A DNA stretch of 64,000 bases from Datisca glomerata (lineage: Eukaryota; Streptophyta; Magnoliopsida; Cucurbitales; Datiscaceae): the NCBI GenBank assembly GCA_003255025.1, contig QANY01011336.1:1891311-1955310 (forward strand). Reading direction: 5' to 3'. The number at the start of each line of letters is the position of its first letter. The stretch's first letter is position 1. The notes beneath the pieces are model-generated. The model worked only from the letters and a program-made list of their open reading frames with translations. It searched no databases and had not been told where the DNA came from. Positions 1-11,369 of this stretch are shown here, in pieces. The translations under genes were made by a program, and so were the position numbers.

Positions 1-2580
1 AAAGCTGAACTATTTTCTTACCACTAATTGGATGTGCTCGTTGAGTGAAGACAAGTACTGACCCCTCATTTAGTTTTTCAAAGTACTCATCATCATTCCT
101 CTCATTTTGTGTGAATTTGGTTTCAACGCCACAAAGATACAATGAGTAAAAAGTCAACAACTCATTAACAATGTAGGCTTCTGCAATTGAACCCTCTGGA
201 CGAGCATTGTTTCTAACATATTGTTTGTGCACTCAAACTCCTGTCATATGATAGCAACTGCATTGTGCACGAAATATTTGATGTGTAACTAAAGGAAAAG
301 TTGAGAGATATACCTTTCAATTGGGTACATCCAACTATAACCAACAGAACCACTCTATTTCACTTCTCATGGTAAATGAACTACCAAATGTACCATAACA
401 TCAAAGAAAGCTAGGGGACATATCCTTTCTAACTTACATAGGATCAAACTTATTCCGTCTCTAAGAATATCCAAGTCCTTAGTGTTCAGTATTTTCGAAC
501 ACAATTCTTTGAAGTAGTTAGACAACTCAATCGAAGCATTGCACACATCCTTACCCAATAAACCATGAATCCCAATTGGTAAAAGTCTTTGAAGTAAAAC
601 ATGACAATCTTGACTTTTCAATCCTGAAACCTTACCTTCAGCTTGGTTGATACATTGTGATATGTTTACTGTGAAGCCATCTGAAAACTTGATTGACTTT
701 AAGAAACCACAAAACTTTCTTCTCTCCTCTACTGTCAATGTGTAACTCGCATGTGGTTTAAAATATTTGTTCCCTTTCAGTTCAAGGTGTAGTTCTGTTT
801 TTATATTCATGCCGGCTAGGTCCACTCGAGCTGTGTAAGTGTCTTTTATTTTGCCTTCTATATTCACAATGTACCTAATATATTATCGCAAATATTTTTC
901 TCAATATGCATGACATCCAATTTGTGTCTGATTTTCAACTTAGACCAATGTGGAAGTTGAAAAAACACACTTTTCTTAGTCCAATTAAGGCCATATAAAG
1001 GACACTTTCTTTTTTTGTCTAACTTATTTGGATTTTTGCCAAACTTGACTAATTGAATTTGATCTAACTGCCTCAATGTATCTTCTCCTGTCAACTTTTT
1101 TGGTGCACCACGAAACTCTTGTTTACCGTTATGCAATATACTCTTGCCATATATCATCACAAGGTAAATATCGCCGATGTCCTATGTAACATATTTTACT
1201 TCATAACCTCAACGAAGATGCATCTTTGTTGCAAACAGGACATGCCAAGTACCCTTTTGTACTCCAACTAGACAAATCTCCATACGCTGGAAAGTCATTA
1301 ATTGTCCACAACACAACAACATGCATAGTAGAAGATTGCCCAGAAGTGACATCACATGCTTGCACCCCATCCTATAATTGTTTTAACTCATTTATCAATG
1401 GATAGAAATACACATCAATATCATTACCGGGTGATCTTGGACCAGAAATTAGAAACGCCATCATAAAGAACGGCTCTTTCATACACTTCCATGGAGGAAG
1501 GTTATAAGGTACTAATATGACTGGCCACATGCTATATAAGTTGCTCATATTTTCGAATGGATTAAATCCATCCATTGCAAGTCTTAATCTTACATTTTAA
1601 GCATCTTCTGCAAACCAATTATATTGCTTATCAAAATCCTTCAAAACTTCTGAATCAGAAGGATGTATCAATACACCTTCAATGTTGACACGTTTCTCCT
1701 TGTGTCATCTCATATCGGACGATGTGTATTTTGACATGAACAATCTTTGAAGTCTGGGTATAACAGGAAAGTGACGCAAAACTTTTTGGGGAACTTTCTT
1801 ACCCTTCCCATCATCCATTTTATATCTTGATTCACCACATTCATGACATTTGTCTTTTCCTTCATTCTCTTTCCACAATAAAGCACAATCATATTTAAAA
1901 GAATGAATGGTGCCATATCCCAACCCTAAATCTGTTAATTTTTTTTGGCTTCACAGTAAGAGGCTGAAAATTTTTAGCCTACTGGATGAGAACCGTTTAG
2001 AACTTCAAGTAATTGGTCAAATGACTTATTGCTCCAATGATTAAGCACTTTGATATGCATCAACTTCATAATAAAAGTAGTGAAGTATACTTTTGACAAC
2101 TAGGATAAAGTTCTTATTCGCCTTCACTAAACAAATCACTAAATATGTCTAACGTCTCTGCATTTAGATTTCTTCTATCAGTATTATCCTCTCTAACTCG
2201 TTAACCATTCACCTCCATCCCAACAAAGCCACACATGTTATCTAACATTTCTCTCATCTCATCACCATCATCAACATCATCATCACCACCAAGGTGATGA
2301 TGATGTAGTATTATTCATCTCCATATTTGGTGAATGGTGATATCTTTGTATCTCTTCACCATGAAACACCCAACGATCATAGCTCAATGCCATTCCATAT
2401 TGGCACAAATGAATTTTAACTTCTATTAAATACAATTTTCTTGAATTAAGACATTTTTTACATGGACAACGAGTTTTTCCCTCTACATTGAGATAATTAC
2501 TGGCCACGCTCATAAACTGTGAAATACCATCAATATACTCCTTGGGCAATCTATTAGGATTTTTTATTCAACTCTTGTCC
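1..2580 (-). pseudogene. TNP2-like CACTA transposase, degenerate, C-terminus off the window
   Basis: Minus-strand reading gives, in order, the pieces of a plant TNP2 transposase. At 2549-2283 there is a transposase-associated N-terminal domain with the CPCKKC zinc-like motif and YDRWVFHGE. At about 1923-1705 comes CHECGESRYK. At 1575-1372 there is DGFNPF...YSMWPVILVPYNLPPW and then SPGNDIDVY. At 1160-864 there is LDVMHIEKNICDNILGTL. At 867-367 comes the DUF4218-like part with SQDCHVLLQRLLP and AFFDVMVHLVVHLP, continuing toward position 1 (RPEGSIAEAY at about 210). Stops and frame changes separate the pieces, so no intact enzyme is encoded. Family membership is clear from these motifs; activity is excluded as read, unless introns remove some of the breaks. 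Confidence 0.88.
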
Positions 2581-4640
2581 ATTTTGCCACTCTATAAATT
2601 AAATAACTATTTAGAGAAACTCTTAATAAAAGATCTCTAATCAAATAAAACCTTCAACATACTAATTCCTAAGCAATTAATTTTTTTTTAATTTAAAGTC
2701 ATATGAATAGATGCTAATTTAACTAACTAATATTTGGAAGAGGAATGGAAATATATAGTTAAATATAAGAACTCTAGATGGCTAAGAAAAGGAAATCAAA
2801 TGTATTCAGTTTATAGAGTTTTATTTATTTTTCTTTTTTTACAATCTTAATTACTACTTTGGGTATTGACTTATAATGTTACTTAACATAAATATCGTAC
2901 TAATTAGTAAGAATAAACATGAAATTAAGAATTATATTGGGTGGTCAATTGTTGGGATTAGAACATGAATATCTCTTATCTCGTCACTTCTCTTATGTTA
3001 TCATATTCACAAGCATCAGATTTACAACTTTTGCGTTTAATGTCATAATCATAAGCACATGTATTGGCAAAGATTGCCCTTAATGACTAAAGCTCAAGCG
3101 TTCTAATCTTTCCCAAAACTAAATCCTATGGAAGTCAACTAAGTAGGTCCAATCTTCACTGTCAAGAGACAAGATGGGGCCAATCACATCCAATTCATAA
3201 TAGTAGAGTATAAGGTTAAGTTTATTAAAATGAACAGAGTTTAGTTGAGAATTATACTTACCCTTCAACTAACACAAAATATTAAAGCTAAGCTATGAGG
3301 ACAAGAAAGTTTCAACAACTACCCAAAGTATGGTAATTGATGACTAAACCTCATGCATTTTCTTTTCATTGTCATCATCATCAAACAAGCTGCTTTATCA
3401 TAGGAAATGGTTTTTTTGGGGCAACCAAGCTGCTTTATGATAGGATTTTGGAAAGCACTTGAATATTTTTTATGGTCTCTCTCCTAGTTGGAGCTTTTTA
3501 CACTATGGTCTTGTCATAGAGGTAATTACCTAACTTTCACTTAAAGTTAGGAAGAACGCGGCATCGCTAAATTCTCATGGTAGTTAGCTATAGGTTCCTA
3601 CAAAGTTTGTAGAGATTACAAAATCATTTCAAGATATTTGGTATGTTTTCCTTGTGTTTTGATATCTAATTATTTAAGCTATATTAAGATAATTTTGATG
3701 GAAGTGTTTTAAGGTAATTTGTTCTTTGGTAGTTTGAGGGGGGTTATGTTTTTGTTATCTGAGACTTTCATATTTAGATGCACCAACGCAAATTGAACTG
3801 GTGACTGAACTGGGAGGTATATGTGGTTTACCCGTTGAGGTGAATTGTATTAGATAGGGTCATTGCATACATGGAGACCTATCCACATCATAATGAATAG
3901 TATATATGATTTACAATGTGTCTTGTTTTATTTCCCCATATAATGAGTGTGGGTGGATAATCTGCAGAAGATATCAGAGTCATCTAGTATCATTGAGGTA
4001 GTGGTTTGTTGAAATTAAAGGGTCTTGTATACATTTTCTATCTCCCAGTATTTAAGAGTGTGACTGTATAATATACATTAGAGATTAGAGCAAAATATCT
4101 TATTTCTCAAAATGAAAACATGAAGAAATGAAGACAAGGAGCATAATCTCAGACTACTAAGAACTGACTAGAATAATTTGTGAAATCTCACATTACTCAA
4201 TACAATCAGCAAAATTAATAATCTCATATTACTCAATACAATCAGAAAAATTAATAATCTCATATTACTCAATACAATCAGCAATCTCAAATGAAAACAT
4301 GAAGAAATGAAAATAGGATGAAGTTCGTATACATACCTGCAGATTAAGAACTACAGGAACACAATATATTAAAAAATTTACGACCACAAGAATCAATTTC
4401 TTTAAAACAACTGTAAGAAAACCCCCTAGATTTTACTCGATGATAATCAGAAAGAGAAAGGAAATAAATAAACCTGGTGACCAACGACGGAAGAGGTTTG
4501 CTTACCTAAACCTTGATGGTCGTTGACGGAGAAGAAAAGAAAGGACCAAGACTGTCAGCAACAAAGTACAGCGATAATGGACTCTGTCGTGGGGGTGAGA
4601 GGGGGAAATGAACTCTACACATAGGGGAGTTGAGGGAAAG
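2581..4640 (-). other. Non-coding leader region of the CACTA element
   Basis: This AT-rich stretch lies between the first recognisable transposase codons and the terminal repeats. It has no convincing reading frame on either strand. On the minus strand it would be 5' leader and possible intron. Its only clear structure is the short tandem repeat at 4185-4283. Confidence 0.5.
4185..4283. repeat. 36-bp tandem repeat, about 2.7 copies
   Basis: The unit begins atctcatattactcaataca and is 36 bp long. Copies lie at 4185-4220, 4221-4256 and 4257-4283 (partial) with only a few substitutions, so the expansion looks recent compared with the surrounding CACTA sequence. Confidence 0.85.
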
Positions 4641-4881
4641 TGAGAGGGTTTTATAGTTCTAATGAAATGACGTCATTTTATGTGGTATCTATTGGGACGA
4701 ATATACAAATTGGTCAGCAAAAGTATACCTTTTGGCGACCAACTATACCTTTTGCCGACCAACTTATTATTTGGTGGCTAAAACTTTTACTTTTAGTGAC
4801 AGATTTTGAATATTCGTCGGCAAAAGCCTTAGAAAAGTTTGGCGTGTCCCTCTTCTCCTTTCTTGGGTAAAATATCAAGGT

Positions 4882-4915
4882 CTTTGGCGACCAACAAAAA
4901 TGTTGGTCGCCAAAG
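4882..4915. repeat. Perfect 15-bp inverted repeat in the CACTA subterminal region
   Basis: ctttggcgaccaaca (4882-4896) and tgttggtcgccaaag (4901-4915) are exact reverse complements around a 4-base aaaa loop. Single copies of the same core recur at about 4710-4770. In CACTA elements such subterminal repeats recruit the transposition complex; that role here is inferred from the family. Confidence 0.8.
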
Positions 4916-4985
4916 GACGCTTTTAGCCGCGAAATTAACTTTGTGGCTAAAAGTTTAGTCGCTAAAAGAGATTTTTCTTGTAGTG

Positions 4986-6488
4986 ATTATAGTGTCGTGT
5001 GGCACTACAGTGTGTCGCATACCGCTTTAGTGCCATGTGACACTAGAGTGTGTGATGCCAATCCCTGGTCCAAAAATCAGTGATTGGCATGTGGCAGTCC
5101 AACATGTCACATGTCGATTTTTCTAAATTTATTATTTATTTTAATCAGACAAATATCTAGATATTAGTTAATTTAAAATTAATTTATCTGATCACACTTA
5201 TCAACTAACTTATCGGTTAGTTTAAAAATAATAGATTAATTAATTCAAATTCAAATTATTATCTTGTAGTTATTTAATATTATTTACTTTCATAAATCAA
5301 ATATTCTGACTCACTTATCGATAAATTAAAAAACTAATCGATATAATTAATTATTTAATTATAATTTCTAAAAATTATAATAATTAATTTAATTAATTAA
5401 TTCTTATTTAATTAATTTCACATAATTGTCTCATAATCATATATTTGTCCCAAAAACTTAATTTCTTTTGCAACATTCACACCCTAAACTGTGTAGTACA
5501 AAGGTTGCTCGAGGACCATGAACCCATAATTCTAAGCTCTAATAAATCAAATTATTAATTAAATTATTTAATTAAGTAATCTTATTTATTTTTTTATTAT
5601 TACTCCACTATAAAGATGTAATTGCACTCTTAGTAATTACATAATATATTTATTGAATAATCTTGTGTAGTCCATTGATATAATCATTTCATGTAGTTTT
5701 ATCATCTAATTAATAATTCATAAGTTAGAACTGATCAAAATTATCATTTTACCCTTCTAATTATCTCTTGATCCTTAAGTACCATTAATTCACCAGTGAA
5801 TGGTTAATTTATAATCGTATTATAAATTTGAGCTCAATAATCATTTAGTTCCAGAATTAACATCTAAGTGAACTAGTTACGATCCGTTAGGATAGCTTGA
5901 ATTCTAAATCTTGTAAGATCATGTTCTCAGTCATCCATGTCATTGAATCTCTAAAACAAAAGTCATTAGCCTGATTTACAAACAAACCTTAACGAGTAAA
6001 TTAAAAAATCTAGTAGACATGTATAAGAGTTCATGACTACTCAAGATTTAGACTGATATACATATGATCATCTAATTGACGTGTTATTAAATCTTTATGA
6101 TAAACGGTAAGTTAATAAAGATATTAATTCACATCGGCCATGTCCTATATAATCTAATTATATAAAGTACATTCATTAAGATGTCTATCCATATCAGCGA
6201 TCTGAGTTTAGATCACATACATTCAGAATGCTTAGCAAACCGTACTAGCAACCATTCATTAATGATTTCATACTTTAATATATTACGGACTATTTTATTC
6301 ATTATCTATGATTTTAATCCTCTCGTACTAATACAATATCATAGTCGCATTAATGAATATGAAATTTTCAGATATGTATACAAATTATTCAATAATAATT
6401 CAGAAAAGATAAGTATAAGAAAAATGTATTTTAATCATCTTCAAATTAAAATGTCTTTGCACGTGGTTTGAGGGCACTATTCCCAACA
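4986..6488 (-). repeat. 3' LTR of copia B, truncated
   Basis: On the minus strand the LTR starts at 6488 with TGTTGGGAATAGTGCCCTC, right after a polypurine-like stretch (about 6489-6505) that follows the end of pol. It aligns along its length with the LTR of element A (18560-20789) and with the 5' LTR at 8133-10395. It stops abruptly at the CACTA terminus, so several hundred bases of its 3' end are missing from the window. Confidence 0.8.
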
Positions 6489-7170
6489 ATGTCTCACTTG
6501 CCCTAAAGAAAATGTGGTATCTCGTTCAACCTCAAATTTCGCACATGACCCTTAAATGACTTCGCATGAAGTGTTTTGGTAAAAGAATTAGCCAGGTTTT
6601 GATCTGACGTTATCTTCATAACAGTCACATCTCATTGGTGTACGATCTCTCTTACAAGATGGTATTTACTCTCAATGTGCTTGCCCCTCTTGTGACTCCT
6701 TAATTCTTTAGAATTAGCTACTGCCCCACTGTTGTCACAGTACAAGATTAGCAGTTTAATACTTATCCAGACCATAACTCCCCTACCTACAATGAATACT
6801 AATCCATACATCGATTTTTGTTTGTCCCTATTTGATTGAAAATCAGAATCAGTATATCTAGTGGGGTTCAGGTCCCCACCTGAATAAATAAGTATATAAT
6901 TTCTCATTCTTCGAAGATACTTGAGAATGTGCTTTACTGCAATCTAATGTTCTAAACCAAGATTTGATTGATAACGACTGACAATTCCTACCATATAACA
7001 GATGTCCGATTTTATACACAACATGGTATATATGAGACTCCCAGTGGTGAAGCATAAAGAACCTTTCTCATATTATCTTCCTCCAAAGGTGTCTTAGGAC
7101 ACTGCTCATTGTAAAGGATAATTCTATGTTTGGTCGATAATTGACATTGCTTGGAATTTTCCAAAGAGAA
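6489..7170 (-). pseudogene. Copia pol remnant (end of RT and RNase H), element B
   Basis: Minus-strand peptides include IYSGGDLNPTRYTDSDFQ, LYCDNSGAVANSKELRSHKR and GKHIESKYHLVREIV, which are hallmarks of the copia RNase H domain. The reading frame is broken by stops. The remnant ends at about 7170, where sequence equivalent to about 15453-17476 of element A is absent and the leader begins. Confidence 0.85.
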
Positions 7171-8132
7171 TATGGCATGTGAGCGACTAATGCATGGTCA
7201 TGTTATTATTCAAATCAATAATAAATAAATGATTAACCGAGTGATTATTGGATATTTCTAAATTTAAAACGTTTGAAAATAGAAATAATTACAATGTAGA
7301 CTTCAAGAAATACATATTTTAAAAAATGCTCATTCTCCATTAGAGGTCCATCTTCATAATCTTTAAGTTTTGATCAAAACTCTTTTAATTAGGATAAACT
7401 ATTTTCTTAATTAAATAATCTCATTAAATATCTTTTTAAATTATTTGAATTTGATTAGTTAAAAAATAATTTGAGGACTCATCAAATTTGGGTCAAACCT
7501 AATCAATTAATTAATTTTAATTTTCAAAAAATTAAAATCAATAACTAATTTTTAAATTACATTAATTTTAAAATTAATAGATAAAATATAGGATTAGGGT
7601 TTTCGTGAAGCATCAAAGGGAAAGGGCAACATGGTATCAGGGTATCTGTAAATCATACCCTAGCACTCATAGGGATTGCCGCCGCCGGTGGTAGCGGGTC
7701 ATTCCCGCTACCGTCGCAGGTTGCCCGACCACCGTCGATGCCTCTGCCACCATTTTTCCCGATGGTGATTCGGCTAGAGGAACCAGTGCCGGCAACACTA
7801 TTGCCAGTGCTGGCACAACTCCATAATAGTGCTGCTTCTCCCTTTTCTTCTCATTGTTTATCTCATGCGTTCTTTGTCTTCTTGCGTACGGAGTTTTATA
7901 ATTCAAAATAAAATTACAAAAATTCCTATGCCTCAAATGGCTTACACAAGATCTAAAGAAAAATTAAGAAAAAGCCTAAGCCCAAAAGTCACTATACAAT
8001 TAACAATTCATCATTAATCATATATTCAAAAAACATAACCATCCATTCGTTCATAGATATCAAAATATATATGAAATAATGCAAGAAAACCAACACAATA
8101 TTTAATGTACACATATATAAAGACCACACAAC
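7171..8132 (-). other. Leader region of copia B between pol remnant and 5' LTR
   Basis: Aligns with 17476-18559 of element A, that is, the untranslated region between the primer site and gag. It contains a GC-rich patch at about 7670-7810, complementary to a proline/arginine-like frame; I see no reason to call it coding. The expected primer-binding site near 8130 is eroded: only the approach (agaccaca) is recognisable. Confidence 0.55.
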
Positions 8133-8573
8133 GGGGGTGTTTAGTTTAAAAATTTTATCGATTGGAAAACAATTGCGATGCCACAAGTTTCAAATTTATT
8201 TTTAATGAAAAATATTTTTTCTCAGCAGATCCATTATATATTTATACATTAAATCATAGACATACAAAGAAAATAATTATACCTCTTGTAGTCTATCAAG
8301 TGTCCTCGCTAACAAAGAACTTGAGATTCCATGAACAATGAACTGTGAGATCTATACCAAGTTCTTCCGAACTAATCATCAAACACACTAGGACGTGTGT
8401 GGGCATGTAGAATAATTCAAGAACACATTTTCTATCTCTAAATATACTCAACACATGATATCTAGACCTTTAGAGAATGACTTTTTGAGACGGAGCTCTG
8501 AGAGAGAATTAGAGAATTCGCAGAGCATTTGATTAACAATTAATCACACAGATTGCTTCCATAAGGTCAATAA

Positions 8574-8577
<4 letters not shown>

Positions 8578-8608
<31 letters not shown>
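8578..8608. repeat. (TA)n microsatellite
   Basis: An uninterrupted run of about 14 TA units inside the 5' LTR of copia B. It is absent from the other LTR copies of this family in the window. Confidence 0.9.
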
Positions 8609-8609
<1 letters not shown>

Positions 8610-8713
8610 TAGGTTAAGGCTCATTAGGTTTTAGGATTTACATAAAATGATATATTATTTATAAACGTGCCACTACAGACTACATCACACTACAGTGCTG
8701 AATGGCACTGTAG

Positions 8714-9126
8714 TATGGATGTTCACGGTTCGGTTCGGTCTGTAATAAAACTTTGGTTCGGCAATAAAATCAATCCAAACCATGAATGCTAAAAGAATCG
8801 AGCTGAACCATGAGTTTCGGCTCGGTTCGATTCGGTTCTTCAGTTCGGTCTTATCAATTAAAATTAATTTTTAAATAATTTTTAACTCATATTATTGAAA
8901 AAATAATATAAAATGAAAAAAATTGTTTTGGTTCGGTTTGGTTTTATATAAAATTATATATAAAAATATATTAATTTAATGTTTCAGTTCAAGTGGTTTG
9001 GCTTGAAAACCATAAAATATTCAAACCAAACCGAACCGAACACATATAAAGAACATACTGAACTGGTAAGTTTTTTAATTAGTTCGGTTTGGTTCAGTCA
9101 GTTCAGTTTGGTTTTGAACACCCCTA
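8714..9126. mobile_element. hAT-type MITE (413 bp)
   Basis: Rich in cggttcggt-type motifs in opposite orientations at its two ends. The right terminus reads ttgaacaccccta and the left is a decayed version (tatggatgttcac). It is flanked by 8-bp duplications cactgtag (8706-8713) and cattgtag (9127-9134), with one mismatch. An 8-bp duplication and these ends fit the hAT superfamily. It has no coding capacity. A relative with perfect ends lies at 38661-39248. Confidence 0.75.
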
Positions 9127-10395
9127 CATTGTAGTGTGCCGTGAACTACTGTAGTACCATGAGGCGCTACAGAGTCCCACACACCACTGTAATGCCTTGT
9201 GGCACTACAATGTGCGGCGTTCCACTGTAGTGCCATGTGGCAGTACAGTGTGTAATGCCGATCCTTGATTCAAAAATCAATGATTGGCATGTGGCAGTCC
9301 AACTTGGAACGTGTCAATTTTTCCAAATTTATTATTTTTTAATTAAATAAGTATCTAGATATTAATTAATTAAAAATTAATTTATTTGATCACACTTATC
9401 AACAAAATTATCTGTTAGTTCAAAAATCACAGATTAGTTAATTCAAATTCAAATTACTATCTTATAATAATTTAATATCGTTTACTTTCATAAATCAAAT
9501 ATATTGTCTCAATTATTGATTAATTATAAAACTAATCGATATAATTATTGTAATTTCTAAAAATTATAATAATTAATTAATTTCTTATAATTATTTTATA
9601 ATTATATACTTTCCCCAGAAACTTAATTATATTAGCAAGTTAGTTTTTTTCTTTTGTCCTGAAACGTTCATATCCTAGACTATGTAGTATAGGGGTGGCT
9701 TGGGGACCATGGACCGATATTTCTAAGATCAAATAAACTAGATTATTAATTAAATTTTATAATTAAATAATCTTATTTATTAGTTCTATTATTACTCCAC
9801 TACAAATATGAAATTGCACTCTTAGTAATTACAGAATAATCTCATATAGTCCATTGATATAATCACGTCATGTAGTTTTGTCCTCCAATAATTGGTTCGT
9901 AAATTAGAGCTGGTCAAAATTACTATTTTATCCTTCTAATTGCTTCCTGATCATTAAGTAGTATTAATTCACTAGTGAATTGTCAATTTATAATTGTATT
10001 ATAAATTTGAGCTCAATAACCATTCAGTTCCAGAATTAACACATATGAGAACTAATATATGATCCGTTATTAAAGTTTGAATTCTAAATCTTGTAAGATC
10101 ATGTTCCAAGCCATCAATTCCATTGATTCTCCAAAAAAAAGTCAATAGACTATTTTACAAACAAACATTAACGAGTGAATCAAAAGATTCAATAGACATG
10201 TATAGGAGTTCATGACTATTCAGGATTTAGACTGATCTACATATGCTCATCTGATTGATGTGTATTAAATCTTTATGAAATGGTAAGTTAATAAAGATAT
10301 TAATTTACAGCGGCAATGTCCTATATAATCTAATTATATAAAGTACATTAACTAAGATATTTATTCACATCAGTGAGTTGGATCTAGATATAATT

Positions 10396-10796
10396 TGATC
10401 CCTATACTGTGTAGACATTCAATTAACATAGAGTATTCAAGTTACTTGATATGTCCGAATTAAATACTTTAATAAGGGTAATAATATTTTTTTACATCTT
10501 AAATGGATAAAAAAGTTTAAGTTTTGAGAAAATGTACAAAAAAATTTGAACTCAAACCCATGAGCTCACCAATTATCTATCTATTTAACACTCTATGGAA
10601 TTTATAATATAATATTTGTCAAATTGCCCTTAAATAATTGACCAATTGGTTGATTTGCCATACTTATTAAGCTGTGAGTTCTTCGTCATCTTTTAATTCT
10701 ATTTAATTTGTATACTTAACAAATTATTTAAATAAATGAACGCAATAGCTTAAAATTACAATTCTTACCTACAAAATTCTTTAATTCATGGCATTA
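10396..10796. other. AT-rich spacer with no recognised feature
   Basis: Lies between the eroded end of copia B and the target duplication of copia H. No ORF, RNA gene or clear repeat is visible. Confidence 0.5.
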
Positions 10797-10801
10797 AGTG
10801 T

Positions 10802-11369
10802 TGTTACGGAATAGACACTAACCAAGGGTTTTAATGTACAGATCGTGTACATACAAATGACGAGAAAGGAGAAGAAGAGAAGTTGAGGGGAGACAAATGG
10901 GTTTTATACTAGTTTGGTTCTACAAAAGTCAGAACCTACATCCTATGTTGGAGCTTCTTATTCACGATTATGGAGATCAAGTACAAAAATGTCAATGATT
11001 TACAAGCTTTACAATTAAAGAAGACGGAACATGAACTCTCCCTCTCAGCACTCGATTACAGGTAAGTAAACCTTTTTCTCCTCGATACAAAATTCTTGGA
11101 TGTTTCTGATTCCTTTCTGATCTTTCTGTATCCTTTTATTTCAGCTTTTCCTTCTTTGTTTTTCTCTATTTTCGTAATTGAAAGATCAAAGAAAAAATTC
11201 TCTCATCTTCTGACCTTTAGATGGATGTATATATACGTTGAGATTGCATGCATGTTTCTGTTAGAAACTCGTAGTTTTATGTTGTTTGGGTTTTAACCAA
11301 TTTTTCAGTTAAACCAACTGCCCTTGACTTAAAACCTAACAACCTAGACTTGATACACCAATCATAACA
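10802..11369 (-). repeat. 3' LTR of copia H
   Basis: Starts TGTTACGGAATAG at 10802 and ends ATCATAACA at 11369 as read on the plus strand. It matches the copy at 23547-24115 along its full length, with the pol end directly adjacent. Confidence 0.93.

Larger units (their letters stand above)
1..4985 (-). mobile_element. CACTA (En/Spm) DNA transposon, 5' part, cut by the window edge
   Basis: Read on the minus strand, the element begins at 4985 with CACTACAAGAAAAATCTC, the classic terminal sequence of plant CACTA elements. Next come subterminal motifs of the type TTGGTCGCCAA, repeated in both orientations at about 4710-4970, which in this superfamily are the usual binding sites for the accessory protein. 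A TNP2-type transposase remnant on the same strand occupies about 2580 down to 1. The other terminus lies beyond the left edge, so the 3-bp target duplication cannot be checked. The bases next to the end are att (4986-4988). The element abuts sequence that aligns with a copia LTR, so it probably inserted into that LTR. Confidence 0.85.
4986..10395 (-). mobile_element. Copia retrotransposon B, deletion derivative
   Basis: A minus-strand element with two related long LTRs (4986-6488 and about 8133-10395) around a short internal region of about 1.6 kb. It belongs to the same family as element A: the LTR bodies, the pol end and the leader all align. The internal region joins the end of pol directly to the leader at about 7171, so gag, protease, integrase and most of RT are deleted. 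The 3' LTR is cut at 4986 by the CACTA element. The outer end of the 5' LTR fades out near 10395 without a TGTTGG-type terminus, so no target duplication can be read. A hAT-type MITE sits inside the 5' LTR. Confidence 0.75.
8133..10395 (-). repeat. 5' LTR of copia B, with MITE insert and eroded ends
   Basis: Aligns with the LTR of element A, for example at the block around 8280-8310 (tacctcttgtagtctatca against 18778 onward) and the block around 9870-10330. It carries a (TA)n run at 8578-8608 and a 413-bp MITE at 8714-9126. The left terminus is not the canonical TG and the right terminus fades into unrelated sequence at about 10395, so boundaries are approximate. Confidence 0.7.

Noticed and set aside
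2265..2310. catcatcatcaccaccaaggtgatgatgatg inverted repeat
   Set aside because: A short triplet-based palindrome inside the transposase remnant; no sign that it is more than a simple repeat.
4640..4870. Plus-strand 76-codon frame
   Set aside because: Lies in CACTA subterminal repeats on the wrong strand for the transposase; no family resemblance.
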